A stretch of 64,000 nt of DNA from Clostridium yunnanense (GCF_016595795.1 NZ_JAENHN010000066.1:1-64000), one strand, 5' to 3'. Positions 25,045-34,691 are shown, counted from the first letter of the stretch. Program-made: numbers and translations. Notes: generated by a model not told the origin, from the letters alone.

Positions 25045-26322
25045 TTAAAATATATTCTTATTTCTTCTACGTTTTCTTTTTAATCTATTTACTACAGATA
25101 TAACAACACCTAATAAAACTAATACAACTATTACTGCAGCTGCTATACCGAAGTATAAACCTAAACTAGCTTTAACTAATTCAGAAGTTGATATATTTGC
25201 CTTTACTGCGTAGTCTTTGCTATAGTTTCTTTCTGCAACAGTAAGTTTAACCGATGAATTATCTTTAGCTAAACTCCAAGCATCAGTATTTGAAAGCTTA
25301 ACATTTTCAGTAACTTCTTTTTTATTTATATCATTTTCGTAATAAGTAACATCTTCTTGTAACACAAGAGGTACTTGAACTGTCTTAGTAGGACCAAAGA
25401 ATTTAAGTGGCTTGTAGCTTACATCTACTTTTTTAATCTCACTGCCAGATTTAAGAAGTGTAGATTTCTTAGCAGCAAAGCTATAATCCATGATTTTAGT
25501 CATATCGTTGAATACAGTTTGATCTTGTGCGTCATAATAAGATTTAAGAACAACTCCTACTATTTTACGACCGTCTCTCTCATAAATCGTAGCAAGACAT
25601 CTACCAGACTGTGAAGTATAGCCAGTCTTTCCTCCAACATTACCATTTTTACCTAGTTCTTTATTTCTGTTTTCTAAGTTAATAATAGTACTGTTGCTTA
25701 TTTTAATTGATGATTTAGCTGTAGTCATAACTTCTTCAACCCAAGGCTGCTTGTATGCTTCACGAGCTATAACTGATAAATCATAAGCGGTTGTATAGTG
25801 ATCTGGGTCATGCAATCCATTTGGATTAGCAAAGTGAGTGTTTTTTAGATTTAACTCTTTTGCTTTGTCATTCATCATATCTACAAATTTATGATAGTCA
25901 CCACCGCCTAAGAAGTCTGATATCATGTAAGCTGAATCATTAGCAGAGTACATAAGTAGAGCTTTCATAACATCTTCTGCAGTCATTGTATCATTTACAG
26001 TCATTGGCTTATAGTTGATATTTAATGAATACTCAGGTTGCTTTTTTGCATCTTCATTATATGGTATTTCATCTGACTTTTTCGCTTTTTCACTAAAAAG
26101 CAAAGCAGTCATCATTTTTGTTGTACTAGCAGGGTATCTTTTTGTATCACCATTCTTATAATAGATTATCTCGCCAGTGTTATAATCTATGGTTATTGCT
26201 GATTCACCTACAATAGTTGGAAGTTTTGAAGTTGTATTTTCCGCAGCTTTTGCAGTAAGTGGCGAAAACATGCTGATGGAAAATGCCAGTAAAAGTGAAG
26301 TAATTAATCCTTTGCGTTTCAA
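25045..26322 (-). CDS. D-alanyl-D-alanine carboxypeptidase (PBP5/DacA-DacF type)
   Basis: 425 residues. Signal peptide (1-26, ending TAKA). Transpeptidase-fold motifs: SxxK in PASTTKMMTALL, SxN in YSANDSAYM, and KTG in GGKTGYTSQ. A C-terminal beta domain is followed by a transmembrane helix (about 390-412) and a basic tail (RLKRKRRRN), instead of the usual amphipathic anchor. It trims the terminal D-Ala of peptidoglycan stem peptides outside the membrane. The ATG is preceded by CAGGAGAGATGAG. Confidence 0.92.
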   Translation of the reverse strand: MKRKGLITSLLLAFSISMFSPLTAKAAENTTSKLPTIVGESAITIDYNTGEIIYYKNGDTKRYPASTTKMMTALLFSEKAKKSDEIPYNEDAKKQPEYSLNINYKPMTVNDTMTAEDVMKALLMYSANDSAYMISDFLGGGDYHKFVDMMNDKAKELNLKNTHFANPNGLHDPDHYTTAYDLSVIAREAYKQPWVEEVMTTAKSSIKISNSTIINLENRNKELGKNGNVGGKTGYTSQSGRCLATIYERDGRKIVGVVLKSYYDAQDQTVFNDMTKIMDYSFAAKKSTLLKSGSEIKKVDVSYKPLKFFGPTKTVQVPLVLQEDVTYYENDINKKEVTENVKLSNTDAWSLAKDNSSVKLTVAERNYSKDYAVKANISTSELVKASLGLYFGIAAAVIVVLVLLGVVISVVNRLKRKRRRNKNIF

Positions 26323-26630
26323 ATCTCATCTCTCCTGTTTTTAGGGATATATCAAACTGATAGTTTATATATGCGCGAAAATATTTAATGCATTATCTTA
26401 TTAATAGCCTTTCTACAAAGATCTAATACATTAAAGTAATAGTTTTACTACACAGATTTTTAGGTTATTAACTGTTTAAGCTTTAATCAATAATATTTTT
26501 GTACATGTATAAACTAAGTTGGAAAATATAACCCTCGTAATATTTTTTTATAACATTTTAAGTATAACATTAATAGTTTATAATAACAATTAAGATAAAG
26601 TTACATTTATGGCAGATAGGAGGGGCTTTT
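26323..26630. other. intergenic region, nothing recognised
   Basis: About 308 AT-rich bases between divergent genes. It must contain both promoters. No repeats, operators or RNA elements were recognised. Confidence 0.35.
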
Positions 26631-27245
26631 ATGAGTTTTCATAATCTTAAACAACAATTTTCTACACATAAGGAAAAACCCTTAGGAACTTATAGAGAAA
26701 GTTCAGTACTTGTACCTTTGTATGAGGAGAACGATGAAAAGTTTTTTATATTTGAAAAAAGAGCTCTTACACTTAGAAGTCAACCTGGCGATATATGTTT
26801 TCCGGGAGGAAGGGTGGAACCTGGAGAGGATAGAAGAGTGACAGCTATTCGAGAAACTATAGAAGAACTTAACATAAAAGAGGAGGACATAGATTATTTT
26901 GGACCAATGGATTTTTTTATTTCTCCTTATGGAGCTATTATTTATCCTTTTGTTGCACAGCTTAAGGTATTTCCGAGGAACCCTAGTATTGATGAAGTCG
27001 ATCACATATTTAAAGTGCCTATAAAGTTTTTTATAGAAAATGAACCTTTAAGGCATGAGATTGCAGTTGTACCTAAAATAAGCGAAGACTTTCCTTATGA
27101 TTTGATAAATGGAGGGAAGAACTATAATTTTGCTAAAGGAAAAATGGAACAGTATTTTTATAAATATGAGGATTATGTTATATGGGGATTTACAGCAAGA
27201 ATAATAAAAGAATTTGTGGATTTTATCAGAGAAGATAAATCTTAG
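26631..27245 (+). CDS. NUDIX hydrolase, probable CoA diphosphatase
   Basis: 204 residues. The CoA-pyrophosphatase signature ALTLRSQPGDICFPGGRVE runs into the Nudix box GGRVEPGEDRRVTAIRETIEELNI-type pattern (G-x5-E-x7-REx2EE), with the catalytic glutamates present. Hydrolyses CoA and CoA derivatives to 3',5'-ADP and phosphopantetheine. ATG 26631 follows AGGAGGGGC. Confidence 0.85.
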   Translation: MSFHNLKQQFSTHKEKPLGTYRESSVLVPLYEENDEKFFIFEKRALTLRSQPGDICFPGGRVEPGEDRRVTAIRETIEELNIKEEDIDYFGPMDFFISPYGAIIYPFVAQLKVFPRNPSIDEVDHIFKVPIKFFIENEPLRHEIAVVPKISEDFPYDLINGGKNYNFAKGKMEQYFYKYEDYVIWGFTARIIKEFVDFIREDKS

Positions 27246-27279
27246 GAGTAATACCTAAGTGATTTCATAAATAACAATT

Positions 27280-27325
27280 ATAAAACTCGCAGCACTGAAA
27301 CTTTAGTCAGTTTGGCGAGTTTTAT
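27280..27325. terminator. bidirectional terminator between convergent genes
   Basis: ATAAAACTCGC (27280-27290) pairs with GCGAGTTTTAT (27315-27325). T-rich on both sides. Confidence 0.75.
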
Positions 27326-27341
27326 ATAGTTAAATAATCTG

Positions 27342-28310
27342 CTACCTACTAATACCTTTTCCTGAGTCAGAAATATCTATCAATTCTTCAGGATAGGGTT
27401 CTAAAAAGCTCTGTTCTAAAAGATATTGATTATTGAACCGTATAGCATGTGATTTTACTACATTAATAGGAACGCTTAAAGGTATTTTTCCTATTCTATA
27501 TTTGTCTATGACTGAAAGCATAAACTCTTTCTCTTTAGAATTTAGATATTCACTAAAATATCCTAATGCATGCATTAATACATTTATGTTTGAGGTATAC
27601 CTTGGAGTTCTTGAAAGAAGTTTTAATAACCCTATATTATAGGAGTCAATAAGCTGATCTATATTTAACAAATCATGATTTGCAACTATTCTACCAAGTT
27701 TTTTTAATTCAGTTTGATTATAGGACATGAAAAGCAACTTATGTCTACTATGGTATTTAACTAATGACGATAAATCTCTATTAGCTTTTACTTCAGAAAA
27801 TTCTGCAAGAGTAAAGATACTAGATAGAAAGTGATTACGAATGGAGAAATTCTTTAATCTACCTTCTTCTTCAATAGGTAGATAATCAAATTCGTTTTGT
27901 ATCATTCCGCCAAATATCCCTTTTCCTTTTGAACTAGAGGCTCCTTTTTCAGGGCCGTTATATATTTTAACGTCTCTAGTACCGCATGATGGTGAACGAC
28001 CTTTTAAAATAAAACCATCTACTCCATCTAAGTCATTGATAAAGCCTTCGGAGAACTTTATCATATCCTCTGTATAGTCCTTTTCAGTAGAATATTCAAT
28101 TAGTTTAATATTACCATTGCTATTAACTAATCTTATAACTTCTCTAGGAGTTGGGAGTCCTATAGCGCTTTCAGGACATACCTCTTTGAATTCTATAAAG
28201 GGTTGAAGTCTTATATATAAATCAAAGGTAGATGCCTCGCCGTTATATCTACAGGGAGTAGTACCAAGACACTTACTTACAACTATTCTGGGTTTTGACC
28301 ATTTAAACAT
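27342..28310 (-). CDS. DUF523-DUF1722 fusion protein (YbgA-like)
   Basis: 322 residues. Residues 1-150 are DUF523 (VVSKCLGTTPCRYNG, CPESAIGLPTPRE, RSPSCGTRDVKIY), with conserved cysteines suggesting metal or Fe-S binding. Residues 180-310 are DUF1722 (KYHSRHKLLFMSYNQ, then LGRIVANHD and HALGYFS). The fusion is a common form of the family. Biochemical role not established; DUF523 members have been linked to thiouracil or sulphur chemistry. Confidence 0.85.
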   Translation of the reverse strand: MFKWSKPRIVVSKCLGTTPCRYNGEASTFDLYIRLQPFIEFKEVCPESAIGLPTPREVIRLVNSNGNIKLIEYSTEKDYTEDMIKFSEGFINDLDGVDGFILKGRSPSCGTRDVKIYNGPEKGASSSKGKGIFGGMIQNEFDYLPIEEEGRLKNFSIRNHFLSSIFTLAEFSEVKANRDLSSLVKYHSRHKLLFMSYNQTELKKLGRIVANHDLLNIDQLIDSYNIGLLKLLSRTPRYTSNINVLMHALGYFSEYLNSKEKEFMLSVIDKYRIGKIPLSVPINVVKSHAIRFNNQYLLEQSFLEPYPEELIDISDSGKGISR

Positions 28311-28686
28311 ATATATGCCTCCATTTAATTTGTGTATACAGATAAACTACTTCAGTCATTTAACTCCAAATAAAGATTTCGATGGTTTTACGAATCTTTA
28401 TTTGGATAAATTCTAATATGAAGTAGTTTATCTACATTATATTTTAATCTTTAAATATAAATATATACGAATGATTTTAAGATGATGGTAACCACAAATA
28501 TTCTTTATCATTTGGTTAATATTAAAAATAGGATTAGGCATAAATAACCTATTGGATTTAAATGGCTACCTTGTATGAAGAAATATAGCAAAATTTAACT
28601 GAAATATTATATCGAATGGCGGATAAACTAATTGTAGATACAAACGGTAGAATTTTAATATAAAGTTTTATAAGGAGGTAGTTAAT
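28311..28686. other. intergenic region with one palindromic element
   Basis: About 375 bases between divergent genes. It holds the palindrome listed at 28341-28432 and an AAGGAGGT ribosome binding site at 28672-28679. Nothing else was recognised. Confidence 0.4.
28341..28432. repeat. REP-like palindrome, member 1
   Basis: Outer arms GATAAACTACTTCA (28341-28354) and TGAAGTAGTTTATC (28419-28432) are perfect complements. An inner stem CCAAATAAAGATT / AATCTTTATTTGG is also perfect. The outer arm is nearly identical to that of the element at 39742 (GATGAACCACTTCA). Confidence 0.6.
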
Positions 28687-28704
28687 ATGGGAAATCAGGG
28701 GTGA
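28687..28704 (+). other. five-codon mini-ORF overlapping the deacetylase start
   Basis: ATG 28687 has a textbook ribosome binding site (AAGGAGGT at 28672-28679, seven bases away) but encodes only MGNQG. Its TGA (28702-28704) overlaps the GTG start of the next gene as GTGA. Either translation is coupled through this leader, or a frameshift has detached the original ATG. Confidence 0.5.
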
Positions 28705-29492
28705 GCGTTGTAAGGAGAAGTTTAATAACAATAGTGTTTTTTGTTATTGTATTTTGTAAATCAGTATTGGCTGTTCCGCTGAATAATAAAATAATGAATT
28801 GTGATAGAGATGAGTTATATGTAGGTGATACAGATAAAAAGGTTGTTTTTTTGACCTTTGATGATGGGCCAGGACATTCTAGTAGTAAGAAAATTCTTAG
28901 TATACTTCAGCAAAAAGATGTAAAGGCTAGTTTCTTTATTGTTGGTGAAAACATAAAGAATGATACTGTTGAAGTTGTTGAAGGTTTATATCAAAGTGGT
29001 ATGGATATATACCCGCATTGTTATGATCACCATTATGACACTCTATATAAAAGTGAAGATAGCTATTTTGAAGATCTCAATAAGTACATGAATAATACTA
29101 AAGGACTAATTTATAGAAATAAAAGGGCTTTTGTGAGACTTCCAGGTGGATCACTGAATACATATTGCAGCCCGCATATATTAAACAATATAAAAAATAG
29201 GTTGGAAAAAAGCAATATTGATTATATAGATTGGAATGTTAGCATAGGAGATGCAGTTGGATCAAACATAAGTAAGGAACAACTTATTGATAATATAAAA
29301 AACCAAGGGGACATTTATAGAGTTACAGTGGTTTTAATGCATGATGCGGATTATAAAAGTTCAACTATTGATGCTTTGCCAGAAATAATTGACTTTTATA
29401 AAGGAAAGGGCTATAGCTTTAAATTGTTAAGTGAAATGACCACTAAAGAGTATGAGTATCTAAAAAAAGTAAGAGTTATAAATAAAAAATAA
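28701..29492 (+). CDS. polysaccharide deacetylase (carbohydrate esterase 4)
   Basis: 263 residues from GTG 28701. Signal peptide (about 1-25, FFVIVFCKSVLA). CE4 motifs: FLTFDDGPGH (catalytic base and metal Asp), IYPHCYDHHYDTL (metal His region), RLPGGSLN, DWNVSIGDA, and VVLMHDAD. The family removes acetyl groups from peptidoglycan or chitin-like glycans at the surface. The second metal-ligand motif departs from the usual HxxxxH spacing. The start shares a GTGA overlap with a preceding mini-ORF. Confidence 0.85.
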   Translation: MSVVRRSLITIVFFVIVFCKSVLAVPLNNKIMNCDRDELYVGDTDKKVVFLTFDDGPGHSSSKKILSILQQKDVKASFFIVGENIKNDTVEVVEGLYQSGMDIYPHCYDHHYDTLYKSEDSYFEDLNKYMNNTKGLIYRNKRAFVRLPGGSLNTYCSPHILNNIKNRLEKSNIDYIDWNVSIGDAVGSNISKEQLIDNIKNQGDIYRVTVVLMHDADYKSSTIDALPEIIDFYKGKGYSFKLLSEMTTKEYEYLKKVRVINKK

Positions 29493-29516
29493 TCAGTAAA
29501 TACTGATTATTTTTTA
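29488..29516 (+). terminator. terminator after the deacetylase gene
   Basis: AATAATCAGTA / TACTGATTATT with an AA loop, followed by TTTTT. It lies between convergent genes and may serve both. Confidence 0.75.
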
Positions 29517-29549
29517 TTTATAAGGAAGTATAAAATTTATCTGCTTTTA

Positions 29550-30278
29550 TTAATTGTTTTTATTTAGTCTGCTTAAAATTGCATTTTTTGCGTTATATTC
29601 TAAAGAATCATCTAAAGAATCCAAGGCAATTTCTCCATAGCGTATATCTAAAGCGGTTTTTATCATCCTATCAGCAAACTCGGGGTTTTTTGATAAAAGT
29701 GATCCATGAAAGTATGAACCATAAGTATTTTTATAAATACAACCTTCATTACCATCTTCGCCGTTATTGCCATAACCGTGTAGGCATTTGCCTAAAGGCT
29801 TGTGATTGTTTATATAAGTACGGCCAGAATGGTTTTCAAAACCAACATAGGTTTCACCAAATTCCTCGTTAATTATTGCCGTATTTCCTATGAATCTAGT
29901 GCTACCAGGTTCAGTATATATATCTAGAATTCCTAATCCTTCAAGCTTTTCACCTTCTGGGGTAGTATAATATTTTCCGAGTAGTTGGTAACCGCCACAG
30001 ATAGCAATAAAGACTTTTCCGCTCTCTATATACTTTTGAATAGCATCTTTTTTCGTATTTATAAGATCATCGGACACTATAGATTGTTCGTAATCTTGAC
30101 CACCACCGAAAAACACAATATCATATTTATCTTCTTCAAATGGGTCATTAATAGAGACATTAATGATGTTTGTTTTTATACCTCTACTTTCAGCTCTATG
30201 CTTAAGTATAAGAATGTTTCCCATATCTCCGTAGACGTTCAATAGATCAGGATATAAATGGCATATATTTAATTCCAT
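29550..30278 (-). CDS. gatD: lipid II isoglutaminyl synthase, glutamine amidotransferase subunit GatD
   Basis: 242 residues of the CobB/CobQ-type class I glutamine amidotransferase fold. LNICHLYPDLLNVYGDMGNI is the family's N-terminus. The nucleophile loop is FIAICGGYQLLG, and the catalytic His is in SYFHGSLL. GatD supplies ammonia to MurT for amidating the D-Glu of lipid II, at the inner face of the membrane. Start chosen at 30278 because AAGAGGTG precedes it; the frame opens at 30296. It lies 11 bases after murT, as usual. Confidence 0.9.
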   Translation of the reverse strand: MELNICHLYPDLLNVYGDMGNILILKHRAESRGIKTNIINVSINDPFEEDKYDIVFFGGGQDYEQSIVSDDLINTKKDAIQKYIESGKVFIAICGGYQLLGKYYTTPEGEKLEGLGILDIYTEPGSTRFIGNTAIINEEFGETYVGFENHSGRTYINNHKPLGKCLHGYGNNGEDGNEGCIYKNTYGSYFHGSLLSKNPEFADRMIKTALDIRYGEIALDSLDDSLEYNAKNAILSRLNKNN

Positions 30279-30289
30279 AGTATCACCTC

Positions 30290-31636
30290 TTACCATAATT
30301 TTTTTATATAACCTTTAGAATGCAAGTGTTTTCTATAGTTTATCATAGCTGTATAAGTTGCAAGAATATATATCTTTTCCCCACTACAAGCTTTGATATA
30401 ATCAGTTATGTTTGAGAATTCAGAGCTTATTTTAAATTTATCAGTTGGTATACCAGCAGTCTTTAATCTAACGGCCATATCGTACATTCTTTCACCAGAT
30501 ATAAGAATATCTTTTAAATCTAATGTAGCAAGTTTTTCGAAGTTTACATCCCATATCCAAGATACGTCTCTTCCGTCTGCATAATTATCATTTAAGAAGA
30601 AGGACACTGATAAACTATCTTTACTAAGGCAAAGTGTGTCAATAGCTTGATTATAACCTGCTGGATTTTTAACTAAGATTATCTTAACTTCCTTACCATC
30701 AATATTAATAACTTCTTGACGGCCAAAACTTGATTCTTGTTTATTAAAGGAAGTATTTATTATTTTATCATCAATGCCAAGTTCTTTAGTTATTGCATAT
30801 GCACAAAGAGCATTATAAATATTATATACTCCAGATTGCGTTACGTTGAACTCATGATCATTAAATTCAACTAAAGAGTTGTCGGAAGTTATATCAAGTA
30901 CATTTGTAAGAGTGTATTTAAGTTCTGGTCTCTTATAGCCACAGCTTGGGCAATAAAAATCTCCAAGATGATTATATGATACAAAATTATATTCGTAATT
31001 TGTTTTACAAAACTTGCAGAACTTTGCATCTGAATTAATATCTATAACCTTTTCGTTGGTAGGGGATAGACCAAAACCAAAATAAGTTATAGGATTTGGA
31101 ACTTTTAAATCACCTAAAAGTGATTCGTCACCATTTAATATTAGTTTTGTATCTGGAACAAGATTAACACCCTCCATTATCTTTGAAAGCGTTGTGTAAA
31201 CTTCTCCATAGCGGTCAAGTTGATCTCTAAATAAATTTGTTATTGTTATAGACCAAGGCGTTAAATGCTTGGTTATAAATTTTAGATTAGCTTCATCAAC
31301 TTCAATTATTGCGTATCTTTCCTTTGAACTTCCAAATTTATAGTTATCTATAAAACATGAAGTAATTCCAGGTAACATATTTGCACCTGTATTATTTGTT
31401 ATTACATCATATCCAGCTTCTTTTATAATGTTGTAGATCATACTTGTGGTAGTTGTCTTCCCGTTAGTTCCAGTGATCATTATGACTTTATAATTAGTTG
31501 TTATTGTCTTTAGGATAGAACTATCAAATTTTAATGCTATCTTGCCAGGAAAATTACTGCCGCCTTTAAATAATTTTTTTGAAAAGAATAATGTTATTTT
31601 TGCTGCTATTATACTAATTAAAGATTTAATTTTAAT
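30290..31636 (-). CDS. murT: lipid II isoglutaminyl synthase, Mur-ligase subunit MurT (apparent AUU start)
   Basis: 448 residues if started at ATT 31636. The ATP loop is MITGTNGKTTTTSM. FRDQLDRYGEV and a four-Cys zinc insert (FCKFCKTNY, CPSCGYKRPE) are MurT hallmarks. The first ATG (31480) is at the P-loop itself and would delete the first strand. Upstream, in frame, comes KSLISIIAAKITLFFSK and FPGKIALK, the conserved MurT N-terminus, with no ATG, GTG, TTG or CTG. An in-frame TAA lies just before ATT 31636. AAAGGTGG sits eight bases upstream of that ATT. It works with GatD, just downstream. Confidence 0.85.
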   Translation of the reverse strand: MKIKSLISIIAAKITLFFSKKLFKGGSNFPGKIALKFDSSILKTITTNYKVIMITGTNGKTTTTSMIYNIIKEAGYDVITNNTGANMLPGITSCFIDNYKFGSSKERYAIIEVDEANLKFITKHLTPWSITITNLFRDQLDRYGEVYTTLSKIMEGVNLVPDTKLILNGDESLLGDLKVPNPITYFGFGLSPTNEKVIDINSDAKFCKFCKTNYEYNFVSYNHLGDFYCPSCGYKRPELKYTLTNVLDITSDNSLVEFNDHEFNVTQSGVYNIYNALCAYAITKELGIDDKIINTSFNKQESSFGRQEVINIDGKEVKIILVKNPAGYNQAIDTLCLSKDSLSVSFFLNDNYADGRDVSWIWDVNFEKLATLDLKDILISGERMYDMAVRLKTAGIPTDKFKISSEFSNITDYIKACSGEKIYILATYTAMINYRKHLHSKGYIKKLW

Positions 31637-31690
31637 TTAAGACACCACCTTTATAATTAATTATATACTTATGAAATGATTACTAATCAA

Positions 31691-32557
31691 TTAGTAATCA
31701 ATATAGTTGAACTTTTCGCTAATCTTAAATGGAATGTTATAAGACCTGTCATTTAAATCTTTAATTACAGAATCTCTTTTTTCGTAATCAGTTATTATAA
31801 GCTTTATACCTATAGATACTGAATGGTTCTTATAAAATATAAAAGAAAATTGGGGTATATAGTTAATTTCTGTATTGTTACAATTATTGACAAAAACAGT
31901 CTTGTTTATAAGCTTAAATTTATATTTATCATAGCTACTTGTTAGAACTAAATTTGCTCCAGTTCTTGAAAGAACCTTTATATATTCATCCTTTAATGGT
32001 TTGGATGAATCGACATAAATTACAACTGGTAAGTTGTTTTTTTTCAAATCTTCAACGGCATTCATCATCCTATTGAAATTATCGGTAGATTCATTGTCAA
32101 CGTCTATATAGATAAAGTTAATTCTTTTACCCTGATAATTTGCTTGAAAATATGATTTAGATGAACAAAGGTTAACTCCAAGTTTAGAAAAGATACCAAA
32201 CTGGTTATCTTTTGCAAAAATCAAGTTTACGGCTTTATCATTCACGAATTTTTTTAGGAAATCAATATCTACGTCTTCAGACTTATCTAAATATCCAAAT
32301 GTTAAATCGCTGGTAGATAGAAGAGTAGATACAAGTTGAAGATTCTTTGTTATTGGCACAGGAGTTAAATATATTTCATTAACCTCGCCACTGTTTTTAT
32401 CTTTTTTATATTCAATTTTATTAGCAGTATTATTAAACAAGATGCTATTCATTGTTAAGTTTATATTTGGAACATAGAAGTATACTATGATTCCAATAAT
32501 AGCAAAAAGTAAGAATAGCAATGTTAAATCAACAAGTCTTTTCTTGGAAAAGTGCAT
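31691..32557 (-). CDS. hypothetical protein anchored by one N-terminal helix
   Basis: About 288 residues. A basic start (MHFSKKRLVDL) precedes a transmembrane helix (about 8-28). A globular, probably extracytoplasmic domain follows, with alternating strands (INFIYIDVDNES, LPVVIYVDSSK, GANLVLTSS), suggesting an alpha/beta fold somewhat like CapA-type proteins. No family recognised. GTG 32566 is an alternative start. It lies 54 bases upstream of murT on the same strand, so it may be in the murT-gatD operon. Confidence 0.6.
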   Translation of the reverse strand: MHFSKKRLVDLTLLFLLFAIIGIIVYFYVPNINLTMNSILFNNTANKIEYKKDKNSGEVNEIYLTPVPITKNLQLVSTLLSTSDLTFGYLDKSEDVDIDFLKKFVNDKAVNLIFAKDNQFGIFSKLGVNLCSSKSYFQANYQGKRINFIYIDVDNESTDNFNRMMNAVEDLKKNNLPVVIYVDSSKPLKDEYIKVLSRTGANLVLTSSYDKYKFKLINKTVFVNNCNNTEINYIPQFSFIFYKNHSVSIGIKLIITDYEKRDSVIKDLNDRSYNIPFKISEKFNYIDY

Positions 32558-32725
32558 TTTAATCACAACCTACCCTATAAACTAAAATATAGTATATCAC
32601 AATATTAATTTTGCACCAATATATAAATGCCAATTGAGTTTAATCAATTTAAATATAATGATGAAAGTAGATTTTTTTTAGTGTTTTTGCTAGAATAAGA
32701 AGAGAATTTAAAATTTGGAGGAATT

Positions 32726-34579
32726 ATGAGTAAGTTTACTGAATCCCTAAAAAATATTTTTGACAACGTTTTAACTGGTTTAAGAAAGTTAGATTTAAGT
32801 TTTATTAAAAAGTTTTACAAGAATAAATTAATTCCCATGTTATCAAGTATAAGAAAAATAGATTTAAAAAATTTAAACTTTAAAGATAGAAAAGTTAAAA
32901 TAGCAGCAATAATAATAGCAGCCATAGTAGTTATCGCTGCTCCAACTTCATATTATTTTTATAGACAAGCTCAAGACCAGACTGTAAAGATAGCTACAAA
33001 TAAAGCTGAGCAGTATTTCTATAAAAATGAATATGGAAAAGCAATAGAGGAGTATAACAAACTTAATGAGAAGGAAACATGGCCTCTTTGGGATGTAAAA
33101 ATAGCTGAAATTTATTCGGTTCAAGGAAATATTGAAAAATCAAGAGAGGTACTTCAAAGTTCTTTAGATAAGAGAAAAAGATACATAGAAAAGAATGGCG
33201 AAAAAAAGAAGGACTTTAAAGAAAAAGATGAAGCTCTCCTTAATTACATAGTTTTTACTGATTTTATGAATAAAGATTTTGACGAGGCATTAAAACAAGG
33301 AGAATTAGCTTTATCCAAATATAAAGACTATAAGCCCTTGATAAAAACTATGTTTTCTACCTACATGTCAAACAATAAGGTTGATAAAGCAAAGACTTTA
33401 ATTGATACATATCCAGTAGATGAAAAATCTGCGTATGATATGGCTGACTACTCAAGAATGAAAATCCTTGTTGATAAATGGGATGATGGATTTAAATATC
33501 TTGAAAAGGCTTGGAATTTAGATAAAGATGAATATAAAGTTTACGATGTTCTTGCGCAGATTTCATCATACAATAGAGATACATTACTAGAAAAGCTAAT
33601 AGCATTAAAAGAAAAGAATAAAGATAATGTGGCATACAACATGTGGTTAGCAAAAGTATATTCTATGACTAATGAAACTGCTGAAGATGCTATTAAGTCT
33701 TTAGATTCAATGAAGGACAAGGATACCGGGAAAATTGTAGTTAATCTAATAAGAGCTTCAGCTCTCCAAGATACAAATAAAACAAAGGAAGCTGATGAGC
33801 TACTTGACAAAGTTATTGATAGTAATAAAGAAGATTATAGAGTTTATCACACAGCTGGATGGTACTATCTAGACAAAGGTGATTATAAAAAGGCACTAGA
33901 GTATTGTAACAATAGTATTTTGAAGAATAAGGATTACCCTGATAATTATGGTTTCCTAATGCCCGAAATTCTAAAGAAAATGAATAAAAATAAAGAAGCA
34001 GAACCTTTCTTTAGAACAGCATTGCTTAAAGAACCATATAATTATAATATACTTTTAAACATAGCTAATTATTATTGGTATACAGAACAAGATCTAAGTA
34101 AAGCATATGAGTTTTTCTATAAAGCTTCACTAATAAAACCTAATGATAGTGAAATAGTTTATAATATGGCTATCATAAAACTTAAGCAAGATAAAAAGGA
34201 TGATTGTGTAGAATTGCTTAGAAAAGCAATTACATTAAACGAATCTGAACCAAAGTATCATAGAACTCTTGGGACTATATACTTAGGAGATAATAAAAAC
34301 ACAGATGCTATAAAAGAAATAAGATTTGCTTATGCAGCAGACAAAAATGATATTCTTACTTTAAATAATGCTGGCTGTTTCTATATTTCTATAAATGGAG
34401 ATCTTGAAAGAGGTATGGTTAATTTGAAGGCTGCGTATACTGGAATATTAGAGTCAACTGACGAATATACTAAAAAAACAATTACTGAAAATTATGAAAA
34501 AGCAAAAAAGGTTTATGATGATTATAATAAGGAAGATGGTTCTAGTATAAAGGTTCCAGACTTTACATTGTTTTATTAA
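32726..34579 (+). CDS. membrane-anchored TPR-repeat protein
   Basis: 617 residues. ATG 32726 follows TTGGAGGAATT. A basic cytoplasmic segment (1-58) precedes a transmembrane helix (about 60-78, IAAIIIAAIVVIAAPTSYYF). About 530 residues of TPR-type helix pairs follow, for example NKAEQYFYKNEYGKAIEEYN, GWYYLDKGDYKKALEYCNNS and KPNDSEIVYNMAIIKLKQD. Probably a scaffold for protein-protein contacts outside the membrane. Divergent from the murT-side genes. A REP-like palindrome follows. Confidence 0.8.
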   Translation: MSKFTESLKNIFDNVLTGLRKLDLSFIKKFYKNKLIPMLSSIRKIDLKNLNFKDRKVKIAAIIIAAIVVIAAPTSYYFYRQAQDQTVKIATNKAEQYFYKNEYGKAIEEYNKLNEKETWPLWDVKIAEIYSVQGNIEKSREVLQSSLDKRKRYIEKNGEKKKDFKEKDEALLNYIVFTDFMNKDFDEALKQGELALSKYKDYKPLIKTMFSTYMSNNKVDKAKTLIDTYPVDEKSAYDMADYSRMKILVDKWDDGFKYLEKAWNLDKDEYKVYDVLAQISSYNRDTLLEKLIALKEKNKDNVAYNMWLAKVYSMTNETAEDAIKSLDSMKDKDTGKIVVNLIRASALQDTNKTKEADELLDKVIDSNKEDYRVYHTAGWYYLDKGDYKKALEYCNNSILKNKDYPDNYGFLMPEILKKMNKNKEAEPFFRTALLKEPYNYNILLNIANYYWYTEQDLSKAYEFFYKASLIKPNDSEIVYNMAIIKLKQDKKDDCVELLRKAITLNESEPKYHRTLGTIYLGDNKNTDAIKEIRFAYAADKNDILTLNNAGCFYISINGDLERGMVNLKAAYTGILESTDEYTKKTITENYEKAKKVYDDYNKEDGSSIKVPDFTLFY

Positions 34580-34691
34580 TTTATTATATAAAGCATAGCA
34601 TGACATTGAAATCTTTGTTTTAAAACTTGTATATACAAAACTAGCACTTTTCAATATTATAATATATCATTTATTTATTAAAGATGTAACA

